DNA from: Terriglobus roseus
GTDB lineage: Bacteria; Acidobacteriota; Terriglobia; Terriglobales; Acidobacteriaceae
Reading direction: 5' to 3'
DNA length: 64,000 nt
Assembly: GCF_900105625.1 (NCBI RefSeq)
Contig: NZ_FNSD01000001.1
Coordinates: 3,534,001 to 3,598,000, forward strand
Shown here: positions 9,012 through 17,953 of the stretch, in pieces
How positions within the stretch are numbered: position 1 is the stretch's first letter
Layout: each line of letters starts with the position of its first letter
Notes under the pieces: model-generated
What the model saw: the letters and a program-made list of their open reading frames with translations, nothing else
The model's database searches: none
What the model was told of the DNA's origin: nothing
Made by a program: the position numbers and the translations under genes

Positions 9012-9295
9012 TCGCGCAGACTCGCGTCTGCATACCTGTGCTTTTCGGAGCTGCGGGAATGCGGATGCGGCGACGCGGTGGATCCTGCGGGACGTCAGTT
9101 GGCTTGAACACAGCCTCTGCGCAGGTTTCCGGAGCAGGCGGCCAGGCAGTATCGGTTGCGGCAGACGGAAACGGTCTCACACAGCACCCACTCGCATTCA
9201 GCGGATCTAGCCCCGTAAGGGGTGCTTTGCGTGTGCACGACATTGGTTGAGTTGTAATTAGAAGTTCAGATTTTGGTTGTTAGAAGGAAGACTCG
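9012..9295 (+). promoter_or_regulatory. Structured leader of the L13-S9 operon
   Basis: A transcribed leader of about 285 nt without a convincing gene. Near its 3' end a CCCC-GTAA-GGGG hairpin (9211-9222) competes with pairing of AGCACCC (9183-9189) to GGGTGCT (9220-9226), because both use the same G run. Ribosomal-protein leaders often bind a product of the operon to switch expression; that role here is inference. Confidence 0.45.
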
Positions 9296-9730
9296 ATGTC
9301 GACGTTTGTACCCAGTTCGAATGATACGAACCGCAAGTGGTATGTGGTGGACGCTACGGGGAAGACCCTGGGCCGCCTCGCCAGCGGTGCCGCGCGTGTG
9401 CTGAGCGGCAAGAACAGCACGCAGTACACCCCCTACATTGATACCGGTGACCATGTCATCGTCATCAACTGCGAAAAGATTGTGCTGACCGGCCTCAAGG
9501 CCCAGCAGAAGCTCTATCGCCGTTACACCGGTTTCCCCGGCGGTCTTCGTGAAGAAGAGTTCGTCAAGCTGCTCGCGCGCCGTCCCGAAGCAATCGTGGA
9601 ACAGGCCATCAAGGGCATGCTCCCCAAGACCAAGATGGGCCGCCAGATGGCGACTAAGCTGAAGGTCTACAAGGGCGATAAGCACCCCCACGATGCACAG
9701 ATGCCCGAGCCGCTCGTAGTTTCGGCGTAA
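9296..9730 (+). CDS. rplM: 50S ribosomal protein L13
   Basis: 144 aa, the normal length. Characteristic segments are [19 protein letters not shown] (residues about 10-28), the YTGFPGGL region and the C-terminal [14 protein letters not shown] and [12 protein letters not shown]13 is an early assembly protein of the 50S subunit that binds 23S rRNA. It is first in a two-gene operon with rpsI, 24 bases downstream, the classical bacterial arrangement. The ATG at 9296 follows AGAAGGAAG. Confidence 0.98.
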   Translation: MSTFVPSSNDTNRKWYVVDATGKTLGRLASGAARVLSGKNSTQYTPYIDTGDHVIVINCEKIVLTGLKAQQKLYRRYTGFPGGLREEEFVKLLARRPEAIVEQAIKGMLPKTKMGRQMATKLKVYKGDKHPHDAQMPEPLVVSA

Positions 9731-9754
9731 CCGTTCAGAAGGAAAGATAGAGAC

Positions 9755-10150
<396 letters not shown>

Positions 10151-10169
10151 TTGCTTGGTGTATCTACTG

Positions 10170-10197
10170 CGGCGGATGATCTTCGGGTCATCCGCCG
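10170..10197 (+). terminator. Hairpin with UUCG tetraloop after rpsI
   Basis: A 12-bp stem (10170-10181 with 10186-10197, one G-T pair) closed by a C(TTCG)G tetraloop. It lacks a strong T-run, so it may terminate weakly, protect the upstream mRNA, or act as part of the rpsB leader. Confidence 0.6.
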
Positions 10198-10290
10198 TAA
10201 AGTTGTAAAACCTCCAGGAGTTCAATCTCCCAGACGAACGGGATCAATCCCGGCCTGATCCGCCGGGATGCCGCATACAAGGAGCCTCAC

Positions 10291-11214
10291 ATGGCATCGA
10301 TCACAATGAAGGAACTGCTCGAAGCGGGCGTTCACTTTGGTCACCAGACCAAGCGCTGGAACCCCAAGATGAAGGAATACATCTTCGGCGAGCGCAATGG
10401 CATTTACATCATCGACCTGCAGAAGACGCTGAAGATGTTCAAGGAAGCGTCCAAGTTCGTCACCGAGCTGACCTCTTCGGGCAAGCTGATCCTCTTCGTC
10501 GGCACCAAGCGCCAGGCACAGGATGCAGTCGCTGAAGAAGCGACCCGCGCCGGCATGCCCTACATCAACAGCCGCTGGCTGGGTGGTCTTCTGACGAACT
10601 GGGTAACCTGCCAGAAGTCGGTCAAGCGCCTCGCAGAGCTGGACGAGATGGCTGTCGACGGCCGTTTCGAGCTGATGACGAAAAAGGAAGTCATCAAGCT
10701 GGAGCGCGAGCGCAAGGCTCTGCACACGAATCTGGCCGGCATCAAGAACATGCGCCGCCTGCCGGACGCGATCTTCGTCATCGATTCGAACAACGAAGCC
10801 ATCGCCGTCTCGGAAGCACGTAAGCTCGGCATCCCGGTTGTTGCAGTCGTTGATACCAACTGCGATCCGACCGTGGTCGACTATGTGATCCCCGGCAACG
10901 ATGATGCTCTGCGCGCCATCCGCCTGTTCACCACCAAGATCGCCGATTCGGCCTTCGAGGGTGTGCAGATGATTGGCGACAAGTCGATCGCCAACGAGTA
11001 TGCCGATGTGGTGCCGGTTGCGACCGAAGCACACTTCATCGGTCTCGAAGACGAGGAAGCGCAGGAGTCCAACCCGGTTGCTACCACCCCGGTGGAGCAG
11101 GCTGAAGAAGAGACTGTTGATCTCAACGCAGCTCTGGGCGGTGGCATCAAGAAGCAGGCTGCATCCGACACCGAGACTGAGGCAGAGCCCGTCGCAGTCG
11201 AAGCCGGCGCGTAA
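10291..11214 (+). CDS. rpsB: 30S ribosomal protein S2, with a long acidic C-terminal extension
   Basis: 307 aa against about 240 in many bacteria. The S2 core is clear: [22 protein letters not shown] (N-terminus), [14 protein letters not shown] and [12 protein letters not shown], followed by the usual [10 protein letters not shown] helix near residue 220. After about residue 245 comes an acidic extension rich in Glu, Thr and Ala. S2 completes the 30S head and is needed for Shine-Dalgarno interaction. It is paired with tsf about 100 bases downstream, the standard rpsB-tsf order. Start ATG 10291 after AAGGAG. Confidence 0.97.
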   Translation: MASITMKELLEAGVHFGHQTKRWNPKMKEYIFGERNGIYIIDLQKTLKMFKEASKFVTELTSSGKLILFVGTKRQAQDAVAEEATRAGMPYINSRWLGGLLTNWVTCQKSVKRLAELDEMAVDGRFELMTKKEVIKLERERKALHTNLAGIKNMRRLPDAIFVIDSNNEAIAVSEARKLGIPVVAVVDTNCDPTVVDYVIPGNDDALRAIRLFTTKIADSAFEGVQMIGDKSIANEYADVVPVATEAHFIGLEDEEAQESNPVATTPVEQAEEETVDLNAALGGGIKKQAASDTETEAEPVAVEAGA

Positions 11215-11313
11215 GCTTCTCCGAAACGATTCAACGGAGAGCGTGGCTGCCGCCTATGGCACCACGCTCTTTCTGTGTACAGCTACTGTTTCAAAACCGT
11301 AAAGGATATGACG

Positions 11314-11979
11314 ATGGCGACCGAGACCCCTGTAAAGATTGATGCGAAGCTGGTAAAGGAACTGCGTGAGAAGTCCGGCGCGCCCATGGGCGACTGCCTG
11401 AAGGCGCTGCAGGAAGCTGGCGGCGACATGGAGAATGCATTCGTTGTGCTGCGCAAGCGCGGCATGGCGTCGGCAGCGAAGAAGGCTTCGCGCTCCACCA
11501 ACGAAGGCGCTGTGGGGAACTACATCCACGCCGGCGGCAAGATCGGCGTCATGCTGGAACTGAACTGCGAGAGCGACTTCGTTGCCCGAACGGAAGACTT
11601 CCAGGAACTGCTGCGCGACATCTCGATGCACATCGCGGCGGTTGATCCGCGCTTTGTGGGCCGCGATGAAGTGACGGAGGCTGACGTCGAGCGCGAGAAG
11701 GAGATCTACCGCGCCCAGGCTGCTGCTACCGGCAAGCCCGCAAACATCATCGAGAAGATGCTCGAAGGCAAGATGGGTAAGTTCTACGAGGAAGTCTGCC
11801 TGCTCGATCAGCCCTTCATCAAAGAGCAGTCGCAGACCGTGGCGCAGGTCATCGCAACCAAGGTCGCAAAGCTCGGTGAGAACATCACCGTCCGCCGCTT
11901 CGCACGCTTCAAGATCGGCGAGCCCAACGCCACCTTCGCACAGGCGAAGATCGTGGCGACCGAAGAAGCTGCTTCGTAG
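11314..11979 (+). CDS. tsf: Elongation factor Ts
   Basis: 221 aa, a short-form EF-Ts. The N-terminal UBA-like domain carries KELREKSGAPMGDCLKALQEA, and the EF-Tu contact motif appears as GVMLELNCESDFVARTEDF (about residues 72-90). The protein exchanges GDP for GTP on EF-Tu. The ATG at 11314 is chosen because AAAGGA lies 7 bases upstream; the ATG at 11308 is two codons earlier and too close to that site. It shares a likely transcript with rpsB and ends at a strong terminator. Confidence 0.96.
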   Translation: MATETPVKIDAKLVKELREKSGAPMGDCLKALQEAGGDMENAFVVLRKRGMASAAKKASRSTNEGAVGNYIHAGGKIGVMLELNCESDFVARTEDFQELLRDISMHIAAVDPRFVGRDEVTEADVEREKEIYRAQAAATGKPANIIEKMLEGKMGKFYEEVCLLDQPFIKEQSQTVAQVIATKVAKLGENITVRRFARFKIGEPNATFAQAKIVATEEAAS

Positions 11980-11997
11980 CTAATTCTCAAGACGGCA

Positions 11998-12026
11998 AAG
12001 GGGCCCGGCGAAAAGCCGGGCCCTTT
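11998..12026 (+). terminator. Intrinsic terminator after tsf
   Basis: A stem of about 12 bp (11998-12009 with 12015-12026, one G-T pair), GAAAA loop, ending in TTTG. Confidence 0.85.
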
Positions 12027-12058
12027 GTCATGTAGGCGACGCTCACTTGATCGGTACC

Positions 12059-13222
12059 ATGCGAGTGTTAGCAATGCCGTGTCAACCGATTGTGGGTTCA
12101 ACTGCACGTGACAAACTGCTCGTTACCACCTTTGTTTTACTTGCCGCGGTTGAAAGCATTGTGGTCGCTGAGGCGCATGGTGGTCACGGCATCCTGGGTG
12201 CACTCCTCTATGCCATGATGCTGGGGGCGGCGGTCTCCTGGCTGCTCCTGCGAGCCCACGGGGATAACTTTCGCAGGGTGTTTTCATCGCGTGTCTTCTG
12301 GATTTCGATTGTCCTGTTGATAGGCGTCCTTGCTGAGAAGCATTACCTTTCGACGCTCGGGATTCAGAACCGCATCAGTACAGCAAAGGCGTTGGAATTT
12401 CCGGCACGTGCACTCCTGTTGCACGGTCACGACCTTTACAGTGTCACTGCGGGTGAGACGCCCATCAGCCCTGGCCCGGGCTGGATCATCTTGTGGGCTC
12501 CGCTCAGTATCTTCAATCTCACCGCGTTCATCCCAGTGTTGGCCCTGCTTTTTGCATACGGTGTGCTGTTCCGACGCGACAGGGTGCGGGCTGGCCTTTT
12601 TGCGCTCCTGATGCTCGTGCAGATGCTGTTCCTCTCCGAGATGCGAAACGGGCAGGATCTCTTTGCGATCTCGCTGATGCTGGTCGCGCTGGCTCTTCTG
12701 CTGGAGGACGCGCCGGTCTCCAACCACCACCTCGTCTTGTTGGGTGTGCTTGGCGGAATCATCGCGTCGGCCCGTATCCCCATGATCATCATGACCTCTC
12801 TCATCGGCTTAGGTCTCTGGCGCCGAGATCGTAGAGTGGGCACGATCTTTCTCGCTCTCAGCGTTGGAACAGCGATGGTTTGGCATGGCCTCTTCTACCT
12901 GTGGGCTATCTATGACGGCGACTGGTATCAGCCTCTGCATGTACTTGGCCGTGCGTCGCGTGCCGGGAAGAAGCCACGCCTTCTGTCGATGTCTGCTCTG
13001 CCCGTCGTCCTGATGGGGATTTATCGCAGAATGGGTAAGACTTCCATGACGTGGCTGCTCTCCACGTTCCTGCTCATGATCACGCTCTTCGCGCCCGTTG
13101 GTATCGGCGAATACCTGGAGAGCCGTCAGCTCGATTGGGAGGGCGCCAACTACATCGTCTTCCCGGTGCCGCTTCTCCTCACGTACATCCTCTTTCACAC
13201 GTTGCAACGGAGAGATGCGTGA
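12059..13222 (+). CDS. Polytopic membrane protein, intact copy of a tandem pair
   Basis: 387 aa with about nine hydrophobic segments. Recognisable internal motifs are FPARALLLHGHDLYSV, ISPGPGWI, NGQDLFAISL, ASARIPM and, near the end, LDWEGANYIVFP. The general look (a conserved first loop with a Tyr/Ser pair and a Pro-rich entrance) recalls GT-C/DUF2029-type membrane glycosyltransferases, but I cannot place it firmly. The paralogous copy at 13591-14777 shares all these motifs and is frameshifted. Start ATG 12059; a TTG at 12047 is also in frame. Confidence 0.6.
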   Translation: MRVLAMPCQPIVGSTARDKLLVTTFVLLAAVESIVVAEAHGGHGILGALLYAMMLGAAVSWLLLRAHGDNFRRVFSSRVFWISIVLLIGVLAEKHYLSTLGIQNRISTAKALEFPARALLLHGHDLYSVTAGETPISPGPGWIILWAPLSIFNLTAFIPVLALLFAYGVLFRRDRVRAGLFALLMLVQMLFLSEMRNGQDLFAISLMLVALALLLEDAPVSNHHLVLLGVLGGIIASARIPMIIMTSLIGLGLWRRDRRVGTIFLALSVGTAMVWHGLFYLWAIYDGDWYQPLHVLGRASRAGKKPRLLSMSALPVVLMGIYRRMGKTSMTWLLSTFLLMITLFAPVGIGEYLESRQLDWEGANYIVFPVPLLLTYILFHTLQRRDA

Positions 13223-13260
13223 AGACTTGCGAATGAAAACTGGCAGCAGTCACGGTATCA

Positions 13261-13355
13261 AGCGCCAGCTTCTGCCCCGCTGCGGTCTCATACGGCAGCG
13301 TGTGTGCGGCATCTCCATTCACGATTAGTCACCGCCGGTCCACTCTACTAGCGGC
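13261..13355 (-). repeat. Decayed remnant of the hydrolase 3' end (duplication copy 1)
   Basis: About 95 bases, roughly 80 percent identical by eye to 14717-14806, which encodes the C-terminus of the alpha/beta hydrolase. In translation the remnant gives LIV..DAAHTLPYETAA against LIVIEDAAHMLPYEAAA in the intact gene, with a stop and no start. It shows that the membrane gene plus hydrolase unit was duplicated and this hydrolase copy was lost. The rest of 13356-13590 holds nothing else I recognise. Confidence 0.75.
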
Positions 13356-13590
13356 CTTAGGAATCACTGCTGCTGTGTCACCCCAGCGCGAATCCGCGAT
13401 CGTGACAGAAAAGTTCCAAGCTTGGACGGCCCGCAGCTCACCCCGTTTCTATCCCTCAACGTTTTCCTTGATCTTCGCTAAGACCTCGTTCGTCTGGAGC
13501 TGACCCATCACCACTGCATTCTATGCACCCCCACGGAAACATCTCTCGCTTCTGCTTGCCTTCGGCGCGTTTGCTTACGTAGAGTCCTTC

Positions 13591-14777
13591 ATGTTCCCAG
13601 CGGCGCACTGGCATCGCGGTATGTTGGGTGGCACGATTTATCTCCTGCTGCTGGCACCTTTCATCGCGTGGTTTTTTTACGTCCCTCACCACCCCCGGAT
13701 GATTCGCTGCCTTTCGACTGCGGCTGTATGGGGCGCAATACTCTTGCTCTTCGCCGCCGTAGACCAAAAGCAATTCCTGCACAACCAATTGCTGTCGGAT
13801 CCCGGCAGCACCGCGAAGGGGTTGGAATTGCCGGCCAGGGCCCTTCTGCTTCATGGTCACGAACTCTACAGTGTGGACGCGATCGGAACTCCGGTCAGTC
13901 CTGGGCCGGGATGGATCCTGCTGTGGTCTCCCATCACTTTGGCCGGCTGGACGGGCTTGCTGGAAGTGATCACCTTGGCGATCACGACGTGGCTTATCTA
14001 TAGCCGCCACCGGCTTGCCGCTGGAGTCTTCTGCCTGCTCATGCTGCTTCTGCCTCTTTTCCATCGCATCATGTCCGGAGGGCAGGATCTGTGGGCGATC
14101 TCGCTGGCGTTCGTTGCGCTGGGACTTGTCATGGACAACACCTGTGAGTCGGACTCGCAAACAGTCCTCGTTGCATTGCTCGCGGGGACAGTCGCCACCG
14201 CGCGCGTTCCGATGCTCTTGCCGCTCCTTGTCCTGGGCTTCGGACTTCATCGGAAGAATCGGCGCGCAGGAAGCATTTTTCTCCTGGTCATGACCATCAC
14301 TGCCATGACCTGGCACATTTCATTTGCGGCTATTGCGCACCATGCCGGCCACCTGTACCAGCCGCTGCACGTACTAAGAAGGGCCGGTCGCGCAGGGACC
14401 TGGAACCGCGTCTCTGCGGCCGTACTTTGTGTCGGCTGCTTTGGCTGGTGCTACAAGAAGATCACTGACGATATAAGAACGTGGCTCACGGAGCCTTCCT
14501 TATGATGGAGGTTCTCTTCGCTCCCACCGGGATCGCGGAAGGTTTACACGATTTACGTCTGGACTGGGAGGGCGCGGGTTACATCACCTTCCCGATGCCA
14601 CTGCTGGTGGCTGCAATCGCCCTCTATATCCGTCGACAAGCCATGTTGCGGGTCGATGCACACACCTCCGAACCTACGTTGCCTTCGCCAGCTGGACAAT
14701 TGTCGTTTCCAGAGCCAGCGCCAGTTCCGCTGCGGCCTCATACGGCAGCATATGTGCGGCATCTTCGATCACGATGA
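13591..14777 (+). pseudogene. Frameshifted second copy of the membrane protein
   Basis: Paralog of the gene at 12059: LPARALLLHGHELYSV, VSPGPGWIL, GGQDLWAISL, ATARVPM and LDWEGAGYITFP follow in the same order. The first frame stops at 14505. The remaining homology (FLMMEVLFAP onward) continues in another frame from about 14496. Alignment to the intact copy needs one missing base at 14494-14495, a single-nucleotide deletion. Homology also begins upstream of ATG 13591 (from about 13535) without a start codon in that frame, so the 5' end is damaged too. The 3' end runs into the hydrolase gene on the other strand. Confidence 0.75.
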
Positions 14778-15438
14778 GTCGTCCGCCGGCACGTTCAACC
14801 AGCGGCAGTGTGTATTGCCGCTGAAAACTGAGTGGGATCGCTTCATCAAACTCACCGACGATGAGAGTCGTCGGTAAGAGAAAGTGCTTCACGCGTCCGG
14901 ACCAGTCTTCTTTCGTGCCATGTTCCACCCAGGCACGCCAGGCTTCGTGGTTCGCTCGCTCTACGTCGGCGATGCCGATGGCGATGTCTTCGTCGGTCAT
15001 CGTGCGGTGTGCGCCATTCTTCACAAAAGCTTCTGTCCGTGCTCGCGTCGTATTTGCGAGGAGCATGGTCTCGCGCGCCTCTGCGGTCATGGGTTCGGGC
15101 TGCAGCGGCGACGGCGCCACGAGGATCAACTGCGTCAAGTTCGGCGGCGGGGCTGCCGCCAACACCATGCCGACCTTTCCGCTGAGCGAATGTGCCACCA
15201 GCACCACCGGCGACGGTGCAAAGGACTCCACCAGCGTCTGCACTTGTGCGCACATTTCACTCACCGTGTAGCCGCGAAGCTCGGCGGCATCCCCAAAGCC
15301 CGGCATGTCAGCGGCTACGCATCGGTACTGCAAGGACATGCGTTCCATTACGTGGCGCCACTCGTGCTGGGAACTGCCGAAGAAGTGCAGGAACAGGAGG
15401 ACTGTGTCGCCGGTGCCGGTTTCGCTGTAGGGAAGCAT
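14674..15438 (-). CDS. Alpha/beta hydrolase
   Basis: 254 aa from ATG 15438 (MLPYSETGTGD); the longer frame to 15510 adds a non-homologous N-terminus. Triad candidates are Ser in AHSLSGKVG (near residue 94), Asp in GEFDEAIP and His in DAAHMLPYE. The motif order matches small esterases and hydrolases of the 3-oxoadipate enol-lactonase/MhpC type, and the substrate cannot be read from sequence. It converges with the frameshifted membrane gene and overlaps its readthrough end by about 100 bases. A remnant of a second copy lies at 13261-13355. Confidence 0.85.
   Translation of the reverse strand: MLPYSETGTGDTVLLFLHFFGSSQHEWRHVMERMSLQYRCVAADMPGFGDAAELRGYTVSEMCAQVQTLVESFAPSPVVLVAHSLSGKVGMVLAAAPPPNLTQLILVAPSPLQPEPMTAEARETMLLANTTRARTEAFVKNGAHRTMTDEDIAIGIADVERANHEAWRAWVEHGTKEDWSGRVKHFLLPTTLIVGEFDEAIPLSFQRQYTLPLVERAGGRLIVIEDAAHMLPYEAAAELALALETTIVQLAKAT
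14717..14806 (-). repeat. Duplication copy 2: intact hydrolase C-terminal segment
   Basis: Partner of the repeat at 13261-13355, here inside the intact hydrolase gene and covering its catalytic His region. Confidence 0.75.
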
Positions 15439-15632
15439 TCGTCTTGGGATGAAGGAAGCCGTCGTGCTGGCGCATGTCGTAGCGCGGAATCTGGGCGGAT
15501 GTGGGCGCATTCCGATGGCATCAACAGAGGCCCATTGCTTCTGCGGTTTGACTCACATTGCGATCGCGACCGCAATGTGTCGCCGTAGCTCGGCACATCC
15601 CGCTTCCTGCGTCGGCATCTCACCACCAGATC

Positions 15633-16283
15633 ATGAGCGAGACACTGTTACCTATCCTCAGTAATCGAGCCGTGCTTGAGCGCACGTCGGACGCGACGCG
15701 TCGTGTTCTGGAAGATCGTGCCCGACCGACCGATCCCGCTCTGCGTTATTTGTCTCCGGAACTCTACGCAACGTTGCAGCAGGTCGTGGCGGCAGTGCTG
15801 CCGCAGGATGCCATCGGAACGGACGTGGATATCGCTGCATCGATCGACGAGCGGCTGCGCAAGGGGACCAATGCCGGCTGGCGCTTCGCCGACTTGCCGT
15901 CAGACGGCGAAGCCTATCGCCAGGGACTGTCTGTGTTCGCGATGATGCTGGAGCAGACGCCTATGAAGCACTTTGAGCGTATGCCACCACCTGCGCGGGA
16001 GGGATATCTACGCTGCGTGGCCAAAGGTGATGTGGATGGGCCCGCACAGTTTCCTCTCTCGCGATGGTTAAGCATGTTACGCACTGATGTCGTGAAGGCG
16101 TGGCTGTCTCATCCCTCCACGATGGAGAAGCTTGAGATCTACAGCTTCGCGGATGGCAGGACCGGTGCTACCGACGGACCGACCGAAAGCGAGGGATGGC
16201 AGGCGACAACGCCGAACAGGTCTCTGTCATTTGAGCAAGGGGTCTCGGCATCAGCGGCTTCCGTCACGGAGCGTGGCGCATGA
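15633..16283 (+). CDS. Gluconate 2-dehydrogenase subunit 3 family protein
   Basis: 216 aa. Segments RYLSPELYATLQQVVAAVLPQD and IDERL match the small (gamma) subunit family of membrane-bound gluconate and related dehydrogenases, which helps the flavin subunit fold and reach the periplasm. Unlike many members, this copy shows no twin-arginine signal at the N-terminus. It overlaps the GMC oxidoreductase by 4 bases (ATGA at 16280), so the two are translationally coupled. Start ATG 15633. Confidence 0.8.
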   Translation: MSETLLPILSNRAVLERTSDATRRVLEDRARPTDPALRYLSPELYATLQQVVAAVLPQDAIGTDVDIAASIDERLRKGTNAGWRFADLPSDGEAYRQGLSVFAMMLEQTPMKHFERMPPPAREGYLRCVAKGDVDGPAQFPLSRWLSMLRTDVVKAWLSHPSTMEKLEIYSFADGRTGATDGPTESEGWQATTPNRSLSFEQGVSASAASVTERGA

Positions 16284-17842
16284 AGAAGCCGTTGGATATG
16301 CGTACGTTTCAGAATGACGAAGTCGTCGATGCTGTTGTGATTGGCACTGGCGCTGGTGGAGCGCCTTTGCTTTGGCGGCTGGCACGCGCGGGTCTTCGCG
16401 TAGTGGCGCTTGAAGCCGGCCCATGGTTTGAAAATCCCGCAGAAGACTTCGCCTCGGATGAGATCGGTGCGAGCAAGATTTACTGGACAGACGAACGTCT
16501 CTCCGGCGGCGCAGATCCAACGGCCTTTGGTGGAAACAACAGCGGTACCGGCGTGGGAGGCAGCACGCTCCACTACGGAGCTTACGTGCCGCGTCCGGAC
16601 GCACGCGATCTGAAACTGAAGAGCAGCGATGGCGTCGCCGTGGACTGGCCGGTAACCCTTGAAGAGTTGACGCCATACTTCCAGGAGGTCGAGGAGTTCC
16701 TCGGCGTGTCCGGTCCTGCGAAGTATCCCTGGGATCCAGCGCGCAAATATCCTCTGCCGCCACTGCCGTTAAACAGCTCGGCGATCTACATGGCAGTGGG
16801 CGCCGAGGCCATGGGGATCCGTGTAGCGCATGCCCCCATCGCGGCGACATCACACACCTATACGCGGCCGGAGTACGGTACACGCAACGCATGCGTCAAT
16901 CGTGGGTACTGCCACCAGGGCTGCCGGAACGGTGCCAAGGCGAGCATGGACGTCACGTATCTTCCAGCCGCATTGAACGCGGGCGCAGAGATTCGCGAAG
17001 ATAGCTTTGTGCATGGAGTAGATCGTGATGCGCAAGGCCGTATCTCTGCAGTCCTGTACACGGACAAGCAGGGGAATGAGCGACGTCAACTTACCAGCAA
17101 TGTCTTCCTGTGCGCTGGTGGAGTTGAGACGCCTCGGCAGTTGTTGCATTGGAATCTCGCGAACTCCAGCGGGATGGTTGGCCGTAACTTCATGGCGCAC
17201 ATCTCCACGCAGGTATGGGCAACCATGAACGCGGAGACCAGGCCGTATAAAGGATTTCCTGCGTCACTGATCACGGAAGATTTCATGCGCGCGAAGGATG
17301 CCGACTACGCCGGTGGTTATCTCCTGCAGAGCTACGGCACGCTGCCGCTATCCTGGGCGGAGCAGGTGGTACACGGGCGTAATCTCGTTGGCCAGGCGCT
17401 TGTCGACTATCTCTCGCGGTACAACAACGTGGCGGGCATCGGCATGAATGGCGATACGCTGCCGCAGATGGACAACCGCATCACGCTCTCCAGTGAGAAG
17501 GATGCGCGAGGCCTGTCGAAGCCGCTTATCACCTTCTCACTCTCGGAGAACGAGAAGAAGATGAGCGCACATGCTGAATCGAATATGCGCCGCATCCTGA
17601 TGGCCGCTGGCGGCAAGGACCTTTGGAGTTCCCAACGCACGGCACATACGATCGGCACATGCCGCATGGGGACGGATGCGGGGGAGTCGGTGGTGAATTC
17701 CGTCGGTCGCAGCTGGGATGTTCCGAATCTTTATATCGCGGATAACTCGGTCTTTCCGACGTCGCTTGCGGCCAATCCTGCGTTGACGATTATGGCTCTA
17801 TCGCTGCGAACGGCCGATGCATTTCTTGGCGCGGATCATTGA
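16280..17842 (+). CDS. GMC-family FAD oxidoreductase (sugar/alcohol dehydrogenase large subunit)
   Basis: 520 aa. The FAD-binding Rossmann motif VIGTGAGGAPLLWRLARAG is at about residues 20-38, the GMC signature GTGVGGSTLHYG at about 90, and the C-terminal HTIGTCRMG plus NPALTIMAL carry the catalytic His/Asn region. It oxidises a sugar, polyol or alcohol and passes electrons to a carrier; relatives pair with the small subunit upstream and a cytochrome c subunit. No cytochrome gene lies nearby, so the electron acceptor is unknown. No signal peptide is visible; export would depend on the partner. Confidence 0.9.
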   Translation: MKKPLDMRTFQNDEVVDAVVIGTGAGGAPLLWRLARAGLRVVALEAGPWFENPAEDFASDEIGASKIYWTDERLSGGADPTAFGGNNSGTGVGGSTLHYGAYVPRPDARDLKLKSSDGVAVDWPVTLEELTPYFQEVEEFLGVSGPAKYPWDPARKYPLPPLPLNSSAIYMAVGAEAMGIRVAHAPIAATSHTYTRPEYGTRNACVNRGYCHQGCRNGAKASMDVTYLPAALNAGAEIREDSFVHGVDRDAQGRISAVLYTDKQGNERRQLTSNVFLCAGGVETPRQLLHWNLANSSGMVGRNFMAHISTQVWATMNAETRPYKGFPASLITEDFMRAKDADYAGGYLLQSYGTLPLSWAEQVVHGRNLVGQALVDYLSRYNNVAGIGMNGDTLPQMDNRITLSSEKDARGLSKPLITFSLSENEKKMSAHAESNMRRILMAAGGKDLWSSQRTAHTIGTCRMGTDAGESVVNSVGRSWDVPNLYIADNSVFPTSLAANPALTIMALSLRTADAFLGADH

Positions 17843-17953
17843 TACCTTATGTCTGACTGCTGGCTGTCCGCGAGCGCGAAGATGTGTGTACTCGCGCGTA
17901 GCGCATCACGCAAAGCGCCGCGACACAGCGCAGATACAGGGTTGAACAAGACG

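Noticed and set aside
9038-9250. 70-codon frame inside the L13 leader
   Set aside because: Low-complexity Gly/Ala/Arg product, no ribosome-binding site; it overlaps the structured leader.
10222-11034. Open frame opposite rpsB
   Set aside because: Antisense shadow of a certain ribosomal protein gene.
13223-14777. Mobile element as cause of the duplication
   Set aside because: No transposase, terminal inverted repeat or target-site duplication could be seen around either copy.
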